Counted from the stretch's first letter, positions 41,399 through 50,883 are shown. The stretch is DNA of 64,000 nt from Seohaeicola sp024304985 (GCF_028802875.1 NZ_JARAMP010000002.1:62001-126000), one strand, 5' to 3'. A program made the numbers and translations. The notes: a model not told the origin generated them from the sequence alone.

Positions 41399-42414
41399 GT
41401 GATGCGCTGAAACCGTTGATCGGCCTTGCCGCCGAGCGTGCCCTGACCCGGGTCGAGGCCGAAACCGCCTTTGGCATCCTGTTCGCGGGTGAAGCAACAC
41501 CCAGCCAGATCGGCGGCCTGCTGATGGCCCTGCGGACAAGGGGCGAAACGGTGGATGAATATGCCGCCGCCGCTGCGGTCATGCGTTCAAAGTGCCACGC
41601 GGTGCGCGCGCCCAAGGGTGCGATGGATATCGTGGGCACGGGCGGCGACGGGATGGGGACATTGAACATCTCGACCGCTGCGGCGTTTGTTGTCGCAGGG
41701 GCCGGCGTGACCGTGGCCAAGCATGGCAACCGCAATCTCAGCTCCAAATCAGGTGCAGCAGATGCGCTGACGCAGCTTGGCATTCAGGTGATGATCGGCC
41801 CGCAAATTGTTGAAAAAGCAATAAATGCCTGTGGCATCGCGTTCATGATGGCGCCGATGCATCATCCGGCCATGGCCCATGTCGGGCCCACGCGGACCGA
41901 ACTTGGCACGCGGACGATCTTCAATATTCTCGGCCCCCTGACCAACCCCGCCGGGGTCAAGCGGCAATTGACCGGGGCCTATCGGCGCGATCTGATCCGC
42001 CCCATGGCCGAGGTGCTGGGACAGCTTGGGTCAGAGCGCGCCTGGCTCGTGCATGGCTCTGACGGCACAGATGAAATGACCATCACCGGCGTCAGTTGGG
42101 TGGCCGCGCTGGAAGAGGATGGCACCATCCGCGAGATCGAGCTGCACCCCGAGGATTTCGGTCTGCCCGTCCATCCGTTCGAGGATATCATCGGCGGCAC
42201 GCCATCCGAGAATGCCGCAGCGCTGCGTGCCCTGCTGGAGGGAGCGCCGGGGGCGTATCGTGATGCGGTGCTCCTGAATGCGGCGGCGGCTTTGGTGGTA
42301 GCCGGTCAGGCCCCGGATCTGCGCGAGGGCGTGGCCCGCGCGCGGGAAAGTATCGACAGCGGGGCCGCAACTGAAAAGCTCGCCGCCCTTGCCAAACTGA
42401 CATCGGAGACATGA
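41395..42414 (+). CDS. trpD: Anthranilate phosphoribosyltransferase
   Basis: TrpD transfers the phosphoribosyl group of PRPP to anthranilate. The 339-residue protein contains the PRPP-binding GTGGDG loop (about residue 80), KHGNRNLSSKSGAADALTQLG with the NRxxxSxxG-type anthranilate/Mg contacts, and HHPAMAHVGPTRTELGTRT. The start overlaps the trpG stop by ATGA. The next gene, trpC, begins on the trpD stop. Confidence 0.97.
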   Translation: MSDALKPLIGLAAERALTRVEAETAFGILFAGEATPSQIGGLLMALRTRGETVDEYAAAAAVMRSKCHAVRAPKGAMDIVGTGGDGMGTLNISTAAAFVVAGAGVTVAKHGNRNLSSKSGAADALTQLGIQVMIGPQIVEKAINACGIAFMMAPMHHPAMAHVGPTRTELGTRTIFNILGPLTNPAGVKRQLTGAYRRDLIRPMAEVLGQLGSERAWLVHGSDGTDEMTITGVSWVAALEEDGTIREIELHPEDFGLPVHPFEDIIGGTPSENAAALRALLEGAPGAYRDAVLLNAAAALVVAGQAPDLREGVARARESIDSGAATEKLAALAKLTSET

Positions 42415-43226
42415 TGACCGACACGATTCTGGACCGCATCAAGACCTACAAGCTGGAAGAGGTCGCGGCTGACAAGGCCGAGCGGCCACTGTCCGAGGTC
42501 GAGGCTGCGGCGCATGCCGCCCCGCCAGTGCGCGGCTTTGCGGATGCGCTGCATGCGGCCAGCCGCACCGCATACGGCCTGATCGCCGAGATCAAGAAAG
42601 CCAGCCCCTCGAAAGGTCTGATCCGCGCGGATTTCGACCCCGCGGCCCTGGCCGAAGCCTATGCCGCCGGGGGGGCCGCCTGCCTGTCGGTGCTGACGGA
42701 TACCCCCAGTTTTCAGGGGGCCAAGGACTATCTGGTGCAGGCCCGCGCCGCCTGCGAGTTGCCGGTGCTGCGCAAGGATTTCATGTATGACCCCTATCAG
42801 GTCGCCGAAGCACGGGCCTTGGGGGCGGATTGCATCCTGATCATCATGGCCTCGGTCGAGGATTCTCTGGCGCAGGAACTGGAAGATGCCGCAGCCCATT
42901 GGGGTATGGACGCGCTGATCGAGGTGCATGACGAGACCGAACTGGAACGCGCCTCGCTCTTGAAGTCGCGACTGATCGGCATCAACAATCGCAATCTCAA
43001 CACATTCGAAACCTCACTGGACACGACGCGGCGATTGTCGAAGCAGGTGCCGGTCGACCGGATCATGGTCTGCGAAAGCGGGCTGTCCACACCCGCCGAT
43101 CTGGCCGACATGGCGATGTATGGCGCGCGCTGCTTCCTGATCGGCGAAAGCCTGATGCGGCAAGACGATGTGGAACTGGCAACACGGACCTTGCTGGCCA
43201 ATCCACTAAGTCCCGGTGGCATGTGA
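42411..43226 (+). CDS. trpC: Indole-3-glycerol phosphate synthase
   Basis: TrpC closes the indole ring to form indole-3-glycerol phosphate. The 271-residue TIM barrel contains the catalytic lysine region AEIKKASPSKGLI, the LRKDFMYDPYQVAEARA strand, IGINNRNLNTFETSLD, and the VCESGLSTPADL phosphate site. Two successive ATG codons overlap the trpD stop (ATGATG). The fused TrpF seen in enteric bacteria is absent, as usual for this group. Confidence 0.97.
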   Translation: MMTDTILDRIKTYKLEEVAADKAERPLSEVEAAAHAAPPVRGFADALHAASRTAYGLIAEIKKASPSKGLIRADFDPAALAEAYAAGGAACLSVLTDTPSFQGAKDYLVQARAACELPVLRKDFMYDPYQVAEARALGADCILIIMASVEDSLAQELEDAAAHWGMDALIEVHDETELERASLLKSRLIGINNRNLNTFETSLDTTRRLSKQVPVDRIMVCESGLSTPADLADMAMYGARCFLIGESLMRQDDVELATRTLLANPLSPGGM

Positions 43227-43708
43227 TGGCGCAGAAGGGCCTGAGCCATTTCGATGCGCAGGGTCAGGCACATATGGTGGATGTGTCCGACAAGGCCGTG
43301 ACCTCGCGGGTAGCCGTCGCCGCGGGCTGGATCAGGATGGCGCGTGAAACATTTGATATCATTGGAGAAGGCCGCGCGAAGAAGGGCGATGTTCTGGGGA
43401 TTGCGCGGCTGGCCGGCATTATGGGCGCCAAGAAGACAGCCGATCTGATCCCGCTCTGCCACCCTCTGCCGATCACGAAAGTCGCAGTGGAACTGACGCT
43501 TGATCCCGACCTTCCCGGCGTGCAGATCACGGCAACCGTCAAGACCACCGGCCAGACCGGCGTGGAAATGGAGGCACTGACCGCTGTCAGCACGGCCGCC
43601 CTGACCGTCTATGACATGGCCAAGGCTGTGGACAAGGCGATGGAGATTGGCGGCATCCATGTGACCTTGAAGGATGGCGGCAAGTCAGGAAGGTATGAGG
43701 CGGAATGA
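43226..43708 (+). CDS. moaC: Cyclic pyranopterin monophosphate synthase
   Basis: MoaC, with MoaA, converts a GTP-derived intermediate to cyclic pyranopterin monophosphate in molybdenum cofactor synthesis. The 160 residues are normal, with MVDVSDKAVTSRVAVAAG, KKTADLIPLCHPLPI and GVEMEALTAVSTAALTVYDM carrying the conserved lysine, histidine and glutamate residues. Its ATG shares one base with the trpC stop (TGATG), so it is coupled to the trp genes. Confidence 0.97.
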   Translation: MAQKGLSHFDAQGQAHMVDVSDKAVTSRVAVAAGWIRMARETFDIIGEGRAKKGDVLGIARLAGIMGAKKTADLIPLCHPLPITKVAVELTLDPDLPGVQITATVKTTGQTGVEMEALTAVSTAALTVYDMAKAVDKAMEIGGIHVTLKDGGKSGRYEAE

Positions 43709-44898
43709 TCTCGGTCGCCGAAGCCCAAAAATTGTGCCTTGCCTTGGTGCGGCCATTGACGGCGGAACAGATACCGCTGGCGCAGGCGGCAGGGCGGGTC
43801 CTCGCGGCAGATGTGCTGGCAGGGCGGGCGCAACCACCCTTTGCGGCCTCGGCCATGGATGGTTACGCGCTGCGGGATGCGGATTGTCGGCCCGGCGCGA
43901 TCTTACAGGTCGTGGGCGAAGCAGCGGCAGGCCATGCTTGGGGCGGCCGGATCGGCGCTGGCGAGGCGCTGCGCATCTTTACCGGCGCGCCCGTGCCCGA
44001 CGGCGCGGAACGCGTCGTCATTCAGGAGGATGTGACCCGCGCTGCCGACCGCATCACACTTGGCGACAGATTGGACACCGGCACGAACATCCGCCCGCAA
44101 GGCGCTGATTTTCCAGCCAATCATGTTCTGAGCGCCTCCCGAAGGCTTGGCCCGTCAGAACTGGCCCTGCTGGCTGCCATGAATGCGGGCCATGTGCCTG
44201 TCACGCGCAAGCCCGAGGTGGCGATCATCGCCACAGGCGATGAGTTGGTCATGCCCGGAGAGGACCCGCGCCCGGATCAGATCATCGCGTCGAACCTTTT
44301 CGCCTTGAAGGCGATGATCGAGGCCACAGGTGGGCATGTCCGCCTGTTGCCCATTGCCCGCGACAGCGAAGCCTCGCTCGTGACCGTCTACGAGATGGCG
44401 ATGGGGGCAGATCTGATTGTCACCATCGGTGGCGCCTCGGTCGGGGACCACGATCTGGTGGCGCAGGTCGCGGCGCGGTTCGGGCTGGAACAGAGTTTCT
44501 ACAAGATTGCCATGCGCCCCGGAAAGCCCCTGATTGCAGGGGCCTTCGGCGATGGCACACCCTATCTGGGCCTGCCCGGCAACCCGGTATCGGCCATCGT
44601 CTGCGGGCATCTGTTCCTGCTGCCGATGCTGCGGGCAATGCTGGGCCTGCGCGAGGTGTTGCCGCCTGTCCTGCGCGCCCGTCTGACCGCCGGGATCGAG
44701 GGCAATGGTCCGCGCGCCCATTACATGCGGGCACATCTCTCTGACAGCCCAGACGGGCGGGAGGTCACGGCCTTCGACCGTCAGGACAGTTCCCTGCTGA
44801 CGGTGCTGTCCGAGGCGAATGCCCTATTGTTGCGCCCTGCCAATGACGGACCCCGCGCGGCCGGTGACAGTGTCGAGGTTCTGCCGCTGTCGCACTGA
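43705..44898 (+). CDS. moeA: Molybdopterin molybdenumtransferase
   Basis: MoeA inserts molybdate into adenylylated molybdopterin. The 397-residue protein has the MoeA N-terminal domains, the conserved SAMDGYA motif near residue 50, ITGDELVMPGE-like (here IATGDELVMPGEDPRPDQI) and the MoCF/gephyrin motif TIGGASVGDHDLV, followed by PGKPLIAGAFG and LGLPGNPVSAIV. Its ATG overlaps the moaC stop (ATGA). The operon joins tryptophan and molybdopterin synthesis; the stop lies 28 nt before the lexA -35 element. Confidence 0.97.
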   Translation: MISVAEAQKLCLALVRPLTAEQIPLAQAAGRVLAADVLAGRAQPPFAASAMDGYALRDADCRPGAILQVVGEAAAGHAWGGRIGAGEALRIFTGAPVPDGAERVVIQEDVTRAADRITLGDRLDTGTNIRPQGADFPANHVLSASRRLGPSELALLAAMNAGHVPVTRKPEVAIIATGDELVMPGEDPRPDQIIASNLFALKAMIEATGGHVRLLPIARDSEASLVTVYEMAMGADLIVTIGGASVGDHDLVAQVAARFGLEQSFYKIAMRPGKPLIAGAFGDGTPYLGLPGNPVSAIVCGHLFLLPMLRAMLGLREVLPPVLRARLTAGIEGNGPRAHYMRAHLSDSPDGREVTAFDRQDSSLLTVLSEANALLLRPANDGPRAAGDSVEVLPLSH

Positions 44899-44925
44899 CC
44901 GCGTGACAGGGCGCTGAGAGGACTG

Positions 44926-44954
44926 TTGACACAAAACGGGAACAATGGCAGAAC
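44926..44954 (+). promoter_or_regulatory. lexA promoter with LexA (SOS) box
   Basis: GAAC-AATGGCA-GAAC (44940-44954) is an exact alphaproteobacterial LexA box (GAAC-N7-GAAC). It lies right behind a perfect TTGACA -35 element at 44926-44931 and so covers the spacer and -10 region, the geometry expected for autorepression. A further GTTC half-site is near 44971. Confidence 0.85.
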
Positions 44955-45026
44955 AAACGGGAATTTTCCTGTTCTGCACGGTTTGGTCCATTTCCGCCCC
45001 GTGCCCGATCCAGAGGGAGCGACCCG

Positions 45027-45752
45027 ATGCTGACCAAGAAACAACTCGATCTTCTGGATTTCATCCAGACGCGGCTGCAACGCGATGGCGTACCCCCCTC
45101 GTTTGACGAGATGAAGGAAGCGCTTGATCTGCGGTCCAAGTCGGGCATCCACCGGTTGATCACCGCACTTGAGGAGCGGGGTTTCATCCGTCGTCTGGCG
45201 CATCGTGCCCGCGCGATCGAAATTGTGAAACTGCCCGATGCGCTGGCTGACAAGCATGCGGCCCGCCCCGCCTCATCCACCGCCAGCGGTTTTGCACCCC
45301 GCGTGATTGACGGCGACCGCCCTGACAGCCCGCCCCCCGCCCGCGCCATGCCCGTTCAGGTGATCGAGGCGATGGAACTGCCCGTGATGGGTCGCATCGC
45401 CGCCGGTGTCCCGATCGAGGCGATCAGCCATGTCTCTCATTCCGTGACCGTGCCCAATTCGATGATAAGCGGACGAGGCGATCACTATGCGCTTGAAGTC
45501 CGCGGCGATTCCATGATCGAGGCCGGGATCAATGACGGCGATGTCGTGGTCATCCGCGAGACATCCACGGCCGACAATGGCGATATCGTCGTCGCATTGG
45601 TCGAGGATCAGGAAGCGACGCTGAAAAGGTTCATGCGGCGCGGCAACACCATCGCGCTGGAAGCAGCGAACCCCGCCTATGAAACACGCGTCTATGCCGA
45701 TCACATGGTCAAGGTGCAGGGTCGTCTGGTCGGGTTGATCCGCACCTATTGA
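45027..45752 (+). CDS. lexA: LexA repressor
   Basis: LexA represses the SOS DNA-damage regulon and self-cleaves when activated by RecA. The 241-residue protein has a winged helix-turn-helix (about 1-65, starting MLTKKQLDLLDFIQTRL), a proline-rich linker and an S24 peptidase domain with the cleavage site Ala126-Gly127 (GRIAAGVPIE), nucleophile Ser162 (RGDSM) and general base Lys200 (EATLKRF). The length and linker are typical of Rhodobacteraceae. Its own promoter carries a LexA box, so it is autoregulated; it is followed by a strong terminator. Confidence 0.97.
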   Translation: MLTKKQLDLLDFIQTRLQRDGVPPSFDEMKEALDLRSKSGIHRLITALEERGFIRRLAHRARAIEIVKLPDALADKHAARPASSTASGFAPRVIDGDRPDSPPPARAMPVQVIEAMELPVMGRIAAGVPIEAISHVSHSVTVPNSMISGRGDHYALEVRGDSMIEAGINDGDVVVIRETSTADNGDIVVALVEDQEATLKRFMRRGNTIALEAANPAYETRVYADHMVKVQGRLVGLIRTY

Positions 45753-45779
45753 TCCGGGTTTGCAAGGCAAGCGTTTGGC

Positions 45780-45808
45780 AAGGGGCATGCACAAGGCATG
45801 CCCTTTTG
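45780..45808 (+). terminator. Terminator between lexA and comEC
   Basis: GGGCATGC/GCATGCCC, an 8-bp stem with a 5-nt loop, flanked by AAG and followed by TTTT. It ends exactly at the convergent comEC stop codon and serves lexA. Confidence 0.85.
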
Positions 45809-47956
45809 TCATGGCGCGGCGCGCAGTTGCGCAAGCCGGTGCGGCATGACCGGGGCAAGCGCTGTCTCAGGCAAAGGCGCGTTGCCCACAGGGCGGGACC
45901 AGCGCCGTCTGCCATCTTCGGTCGGTCGGGGCCGCAGCCCCTGCCCCTCTGACCAGAAGGCCAAGGGGCCCGTGCGCGCCAGCAGGGTCTGGTCGATCAC
46001 GCGACACCCGGCGGGCGGATCAGGCACTCTTGCGGCCACCACGACCAGATCAGCCGTCAGGCAAACCTCACGCAGCCGGGCAAGGCCGGTCTTACCGCTC
46101 AACGCGGCCACGTGGATACCGGCCAGCGTGATCTCGCGCGCGTGGCGTGGCCCCGCGAACCCTGCGCGGGCGGCGGCGGTCGTCGGGCTGACAAGGTCGC
46201 CGTCATTCTCAAGCCATGACCGGGCCGCGAAACCTGCGCCGCGATCCAATGACAGGATGCGACCGTTAGGCCCTGTGACCCCGATCAGATTGCCATCCCG
46301 CGAGATGAGCAAAGACGGGCGCGTCGTATCCGACCATAGCCAGAGCGCGAGGACCACAGGGACCAGCCCCGCCAATCGGGCCTTGCCTTGCCAGAGGATG
46401 ACCCAAAGCATCCCCAGCGTGATCACCGGCAGCGCGGCAGGTGGCGGCGCTTTGATGCCGGTCACTGCGCCCTCCATTCCGGCGACCAGGTGGGCCACGG
46501 TCAGGATCCAGGCAGAGCCCGTCTCCATCACCCACAGCGGGAGATCCGCCAGACCCAAGGGGGCCAGCAAGGCCGCCATCGCCCCTGCCGGCATGACCAC
46601 CGCCCCCATGACCGGGACAGTCAGAAGATTGGCCAACAGACCGTAATCCGCAAAGCGATTGAAACTCGCCGCGGCATATGGCCCAGAGGCAAGCCCACCG
46701 ATGACCGAGGATAGAACCAACGTCACCAGCGGCACCACCCACCGCGGCATCCGCCCCGGCTCCATCCGGCTTTGCATGGCGGCAAAGCCCGCGATCAGGG
46801 CGGTGGTCGCGGCAAAGGACATCTGAAACCCCGGTGCCAGCAGGCTTTCCGGCTTCCACAGGATCAGAATGATCCCCGCCAGCGCGACCGAGCGCAGGGT
46901 CAGCGCCTGCCGGTCCAGCAGCACCGCCCCCAATATGACCGTCACCATGATGAAGGCCCGTTCCGTCGCCACGTTCGACCCGGACAGGAGAAGGTAGAAG
47001 AACGCCACGCCCAGCGACACAAGCGCCGCCAGTTTCTTGGCGCTGACCCGCAAGGCAAGCGGCGGGATCAAGGCCACGCCATAGCGGATCAATGCGAAAA
47101 CAAAGGCGATCAGAAAGGCAAGGTTCATCCCCGAGATGGCCAACAGATGCGCCAATCCCGAATCCCTGAGCGCGGCCGCTGTCTCCTGCGAGATGGCGGA
47201 GCGGTCGCCGGTCATGGCACCGGTGGCAAAGGCCCCAGCCTCGGATGGCATGGCCTGCAGCATTGCTGCGGCCAGATAGCTGCGCATCCGGTCCACGATC
47301 TGCGTTCCGGGTTCGGGGGGCTGCCAGAGCAGGACCGGTGTTCGGGTATAGCCGACCGCCCCAAGTTGCTCGAACCACGCCATGCGGCGAAAGTCGAATC
47401 CGCCCGGTTCGACCGGGCCGTCGGGCGCCGACAGATGCGCTGTCAGGATCACGGTCTGCCCGGCTTTCGGGTCGTGATAGGACTGCTCGCCATGCAGCGA
47501 AATCCGCACCCGCTCAGGTGTGCGGTCCGGTGCTGTCCGTTCCAGCACCACGCGGTCCAGCGTCAGACGGATGACGTCGCTTTGCGACCTGTCGATCCAG
47601 ACGATCCGCCCTTGCACCGGACCGTAATAGCGGAAGTCCAGCATCGGCGAGGCGACCATATATCCGCGCAGTCCCGCCGCCAGTGTGCCAAGGGCGAGAC
47701 AGGCCAGCACCGCCGCCACCGGATACAGCGCCTGTGGAGCGGTCAGACGGAGGATGACGCCCAGGGCAAGTCCGGTTGCCGCAAGGGAATAGACCATCGG
47801 CCCCGGTTCATCAGGCAGCAGGAACCACAGCCCCGCCCCCATGCCGACAAGGACCGCGCACCACGGGAAGAGATGCCCGCGCTGCCCTTCCATCATGGCG
47901 TCGATCAGATGCAGGATCCGCAACTCTTGCCCCTTGCCCCCCGCATCGCTAGACAT
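45809..47956 (-). CDS. comEC: ComEC/Rec2-type DNA-uptake membrane channel
   Basis: A 715-residue polytopic membrane protein. It has N-terminal helices and an OB-like DUF4131 region (about 20-190), the competence domain with many helices (about 225-500, with the hallmark ATGAMTGDRSAISQETAAALR and AHLLAISGMNLAFL) and a C-terminal part of about 190 residues that resembles the beta-lactamase-type domain of ComEC but lacks the HxHxDH metal motif. In other bacteria ComEC moves single-stranded DNA through the inner membrane during transformation. It converges with lexA and is divergent from gltX, with a 47-nt gap. No other com genes are in the window. Confidence 0.9.
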   Translation of the reverse strand: MSSDAGGKGQELRILHLIDAMMEGQRGHLFPWCAVLVGMGAGLWFLLPDEPGPMVYSLAATGLALGVILRLTAPQALYPVAAVLACLALGTLAAGLRGYMVASPMLDFRYYGPVQGRIVWIDRSQSDVIRLTLDRVVLERTAPDRTPERVRISLHGEQSYHDPKAGQTVILTAHLSAPDGPVEPGGFDFRRMAWFEQLGAVGYTRTPVLLWQPPEPGTQIVDRMRSYLAAAMLQAMPSEAGAFATGAMTGDRSAISQETAAALRDSGLAHLLAISGMNLAFLIAFVFALIRYGVALIPPLALRVSAKKLAALVSLGVAFFYLLLSGSNVATERAFIMVTVILGAVLLDRQALTLRSVALAGIILILWKPESLLAPGFQMSFAATTALIAGFAAMQSRMEPGRMPRWVVPLVTLVLSSVIGGLASGPYAAASFNRFADYGLLANLLTVPVMGAVVMPAGAMAALLAPLGLADLPLWVMETGSAWILTVAHLVAGMEGAVTGIKAPPPAALPVITLGMLWVILWQGKARLAGLVPVVLALWLWSDTTRPSLLISRDGNLIGVTGPNGRILSLDRGAGFAARSWLENDGDLVSPTTAAARAGFAGPRHAREITLAGIHVAALSGKTGLARLREVCLTADLVVVAARVPDPPAGCRVIDQTLLARTGPLAFWSEGQGLRPRPTEDGRRRWSRPVGNAPLPETALAPVMPHRLAQLRAAP

Positions 47957-48003
47957 GCGGCAAGGCTACACCTGCCCTGGTTACCGAAAGGTTAAACGCG
48001 CCC

Positions 48004-49407
48004 ATGTCCTCGCCTGTTGTCACCCGTTTTGCGCCTTCTCCCACCGGCTATCTGCATATCGGCGGGGCGCGGACGGCCTTGTTCAACTGGCTTTACGCAA
48101 GGGCCCGCGGCGGGAAATTCCTGCTCAGGATCGAGGATACCGACCGCGAGCGGTCCACCCCCGAGGCGACGGCCGCGATCCTCAAGGGGTTGAAATGGCT
48201 GGGTCTGGATCATGATGGCGAAGCGATCAGCCAGTTCGCCCGTGCCGCGCGCCATGCGGACATCGCGCGCCAGTTGCTGGATGAGGGGCGCGCCTACAAG
48301 TGCTTTGCCACGCAGGACGAGATCGAGACTTTCCGCGAGGCGGCACGCGAGGCAGGGCAATCGACACTCTACCGCAGCCCGTGGCGGGATGCCGACCCCG
48401 CCACCCATCCCGACGGCGTGCCATATGTGATCCGCATCAAGGCCCCGCTTGAGGGAGAGACCGTGATCGAGGATCAGGTGCAGGGCCGCGTCGTGATCCG
48501 CAACGATCAGTTGGACGACATGGTTCTGCTACGCGGGGACGGCACGCCTGTCTATATGCTGGCCGTGGTGGTGGACGATCACGACATGGGTGTGACCCAT
48601 GTGATCCGGGGCGACGACCATCTGAACAATGCCGCACGCCAGATGATGATCTATCACGCCATGGGATGGACCGTGCCGGTCTGGGCGCATATCCCGCTGA
48701 TCCATGGCCCCGATGGCAAGAAATTGTCCAAGCGGCATGGCGCGCTGGGTGTCGAGGAATATCAGGCGCTTGGCTATCCTGCTGCGGGTATGCGCAACTA
48801 TCTGACACGTCTGGGCTGGAGCCATGGAGATGACGAGTTCTTCACCGATGCCCAAGCGCTGGCATGGTTCGATCTGGCGGGAATCGGCAAGTCACCGGCC
48901 CGGCTGGATTTCAAGAAACTTGAAAACATCTGCGGTCAGCATATCGCTGCGACCCCCGATGCCGCGCTGCTGCATGAGCTGATGGATTTCATGGTCGCAA
49001 CGGGACAGCCCGCCCTGGCCTCCCACAAGAAAGCCATGCTTTACGCCGCCATGCCACATCTGAAAGAACGGGCGAAGACTTTCTTCGAACTTCTTGAAAA
49101 GGCTGAGTTCATCCTTGCCGATCGCCCGATCGTGGCGGATGAGAAAGCGGCGGTGCATCTCAACGATGTATCCCGTGGTATACTGAGAGAATTGACGCCG
49201 CATTTGCAAAATGCTAGCTGGACCCGGGGCGATCTTGAACACGTCCTGAACGAATTCGCACAGACGCAGGGAATGACTTTCGGCAAGCTGGCTGGCCCCA
49301 TGCGGGCGGCCCTCGCAGGGCGCAGCGCTACGCCGAGTGTGTTCGACATGATGTTGGTGCTGGGCCGCGAGGAGAGCCTTGCCCGCCTGACAGATGCCGC
49401 CGCCTGA
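48004..49407 (+). CDS. gltX: Glutamyl-tRNA synthetase
   Basis: A class I synthetase charging tRNA-Glu (and possibly tRNA-Gln in organisms with the amidotransferase route). The 467 residues contain the HIGH-type motif in TGYLHIGGARTALFNW, the class signature FLLRIEDTDRERSTPEA, and the KMSKS-type loop KKLSKRHGALGVEEYQ, with an all-helical anticodon-binding C-terminus. Some alphaproteobacteria have two GltX genes; only one lies here. It is divergent from comEC and followed by gltA after 82 nt. Confidence 0.96.
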   Translation: MSSPVVTRFAPSPTGYLHIGGARTALFNWLYARARGGKFLLRIEDTDRERSTPEATAAILKGLKWLGLDHDGEAISQFARAARHADIARQLLDEGRAYKCFATQDEIETFREAAREAGQSTLYRSPWRDADPATHPDGVPYVIRIKAPLEGETVIEDQVQGRVVIRNDQLDDMVLLRGDGTPVYMLAVVVDDHDMGVTHVIRGDDHLNNAARQMMIYHAMGWTVPVWAHIPLIHGPDGKKLSKRHGALGVEEYQALGYPAAGMRNYLTRLGWSHGDDEFFTDAQALAWFDLAGIGKSPARLDFKKLENICGQHIAATPDAALLHELMDFMVATGQPALASHKKAMLYAAMPHLKERAKTFFELLEKAEFILADRPIVADEKAAVHLNDVSRGILRELTPHLQNASWTRGDLEHVLNEFAQTQGMTFGKLAGPMRAALAGRSATPSVFDMMLVLGREESLARLTDAAA

Positions 49408-49489
49408 GATCGGTTCATCCTTTCTTCAGGCGTTCAGAATAGAAAGGCGGTCCCGATCTGCGGGCATCGCCAGTGAGGAAGGGACGAAA

Positions 49490-50785
49490 ATGACGACACC
49501 CAGCAAGACAGCGACGCTCAGCTTCGATGGCAAGAGTTTCGAATTGCCCATGTACACTCCGACGGCGGGTCCCGAAGTGCTGGACATCCGCAAGCTTTAC
49601 GCACAGGCGGGTGTGTTCACCTATGATCCCGGCTATACCTCGACCGCAAGCTGCGACAGCACCATCACCTATATCGACGGGGATGAGGGCATTCTGCTGC
49701 ATCGTGGGTATCCGATTGACCAGCTGGCCTCCAAGTCGCATTTCCTCGAAGTCTGCTACCTGCTGCTTTACGGTGAGCTGCCTTCTTCCGCGCAGCTTGA
49801 GGATTTCGAGACGCGGGTGACGCGCCACACGATGATCCACGAGCAGATGCACAACTTCTTCCGCGGTTTCCGCCGCGACGCACATCCAATGGCCACCATG
49901 GTGGGGGTTGTCGGTGCGATGTCCGCTTTCTATCACGACTCGCTTGATGTGAGCGATCCCTGGCAGCGCGAAGTGGCCTCGATCCGTCTGATCGCCAAGA
50001 TGCCGACGATTGCGGCGATGGCGTATAAATACTCCATCGGCCAGCCTTTCGTCTATCCGCGCAACGATCTGGATTACGCGGCGAACTTCCTGCACATGTG
50101 CTTCTCGGTGCCGGCCGAAACCTATCACGTGAACCCGATCGTCAGCCGCGCGATGGACCGCATCCTGACGCTGCATGCCGATCACGAGCAGAACGCGTCG
50201 ACCTCGACCGTGCGTCTGGCCTCGTCCTCGGGGGCGAACCCCTTTGCCTGCATCGCCGCAGGCATCGCCTGCCTCTGGGGCCCCGCGCATGGCGGCGCGA
50301 ACCAGGCTTGCCTTGAAATGCTGCGCGAGATCGGGACCGTGGACCGCATTCCCGAGTTCATCGCCCGCGCCAAGGACAAGAACGATCCCTTCCGCCTGAT
50401 GGGCTTTGGCCACCGCGTATACAAGAACACCGATCCGCGCGCCAAAGTGCTAAAGCAGTCGGCGGATGAGGTGCTGGAACTGCTGGGCGTTCATGACAAC
50501 CCGCTGTTGCAGGTTGCCAAGGAGCTGGAGCATGTTGCTCTGAATGATCCCTATTTCATCGAGAAGAAGCTGTTCCCGAACGTAGATTTCTACTCGGGCA
50601 TCATTCTTGAGGCGATGGGTTTCCCCACTTCGATGTTCACGCCCATCTTCGCGCTGTCGCGCACGGTGGGCTGGGTCAGCCAGTGGAAAGAGATGATCGC
50701 CGATCCGCAGATGAAGATCGGCCGTCCGCGTCAGCTCTATATGGGTGAAACCGCACGTGATTACGTCGATATCGAAAACCGCTAA
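49490..50785 (+). CDS. gltA: Citrate synthase
   Basis: GltA condenses oxaloacetate with acetyl-CoA to citrate, opening the TCA cycle. The 431-residue type II enzyme has the N-terminal zinc-free extension, the EQNASTSTVRLASSSGANP region, the catalytic histidine in WGPAHGGANQACLEML and the HisAsp motif FGHRVYKNTDPRAK, and ends SQWKEMIADPQMKIGRPRQ. GAGGAAGGGA precedes the ATG at 49490, which decides the start. A very strong terminator follows the stop. Confidence 0.98.
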   Translation: MTTPSKTATLSFDGKSFELPMYTPTAGPEVLDIRKLYAQAGVFTYDPGYTSTASCDSTITYIDGDEGILLHRGYPIDQLASKSHFLEVCYLLLYGELPSSAQLEDFETRVTRHTMIHEQMHNFFRGFRRDAHPMATMVGVVGAMSAFYHDSLDVSDPWQREVASIRLIAKMPTIAAMAYKYSIGQPFVYPRNDLDYAANFLHMCFSVPAETYHVNPIVSRAMDRILTLHADHEQNASTSTVRLASSSGANPFACIAAGIACLWGPAHGGANQACLEMLREIGTVDRIPEFIARAKDKNDPFRLMGFGHRVYKNTDPRAKVLKQSADEVLELLGVHDNPLLQVAKELEHVALNDPYFIEKKLFPNVDFYSGIILEAMGFPTSMFTPIFALSRTVGWVSQWKEMIADPQMKIGRPRQLYMGETARDYVDIENR

Positions 50786-50806
50786 GGATTTCGGACCAGA
50801 CTAAAG

Positions 50807-50833
50807 AAACGGCGCCCAAAGGGCGCCGTTTTG
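50807..50833 (+). terminator. Intrinsic terminator of gltA
   Basis: AACGGCGCCC/GGGCGCCGTT, a 10-bp perfect stem with AAA loop and a T-rich tail, 22 nt behind the gltA stop. Confidence 0.9.
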
Positions 50834-50883
50834 CGTTTCATCAAATGTCTCGAAAATGTCGTCTGCCTGCGGGATCAGAAGCC

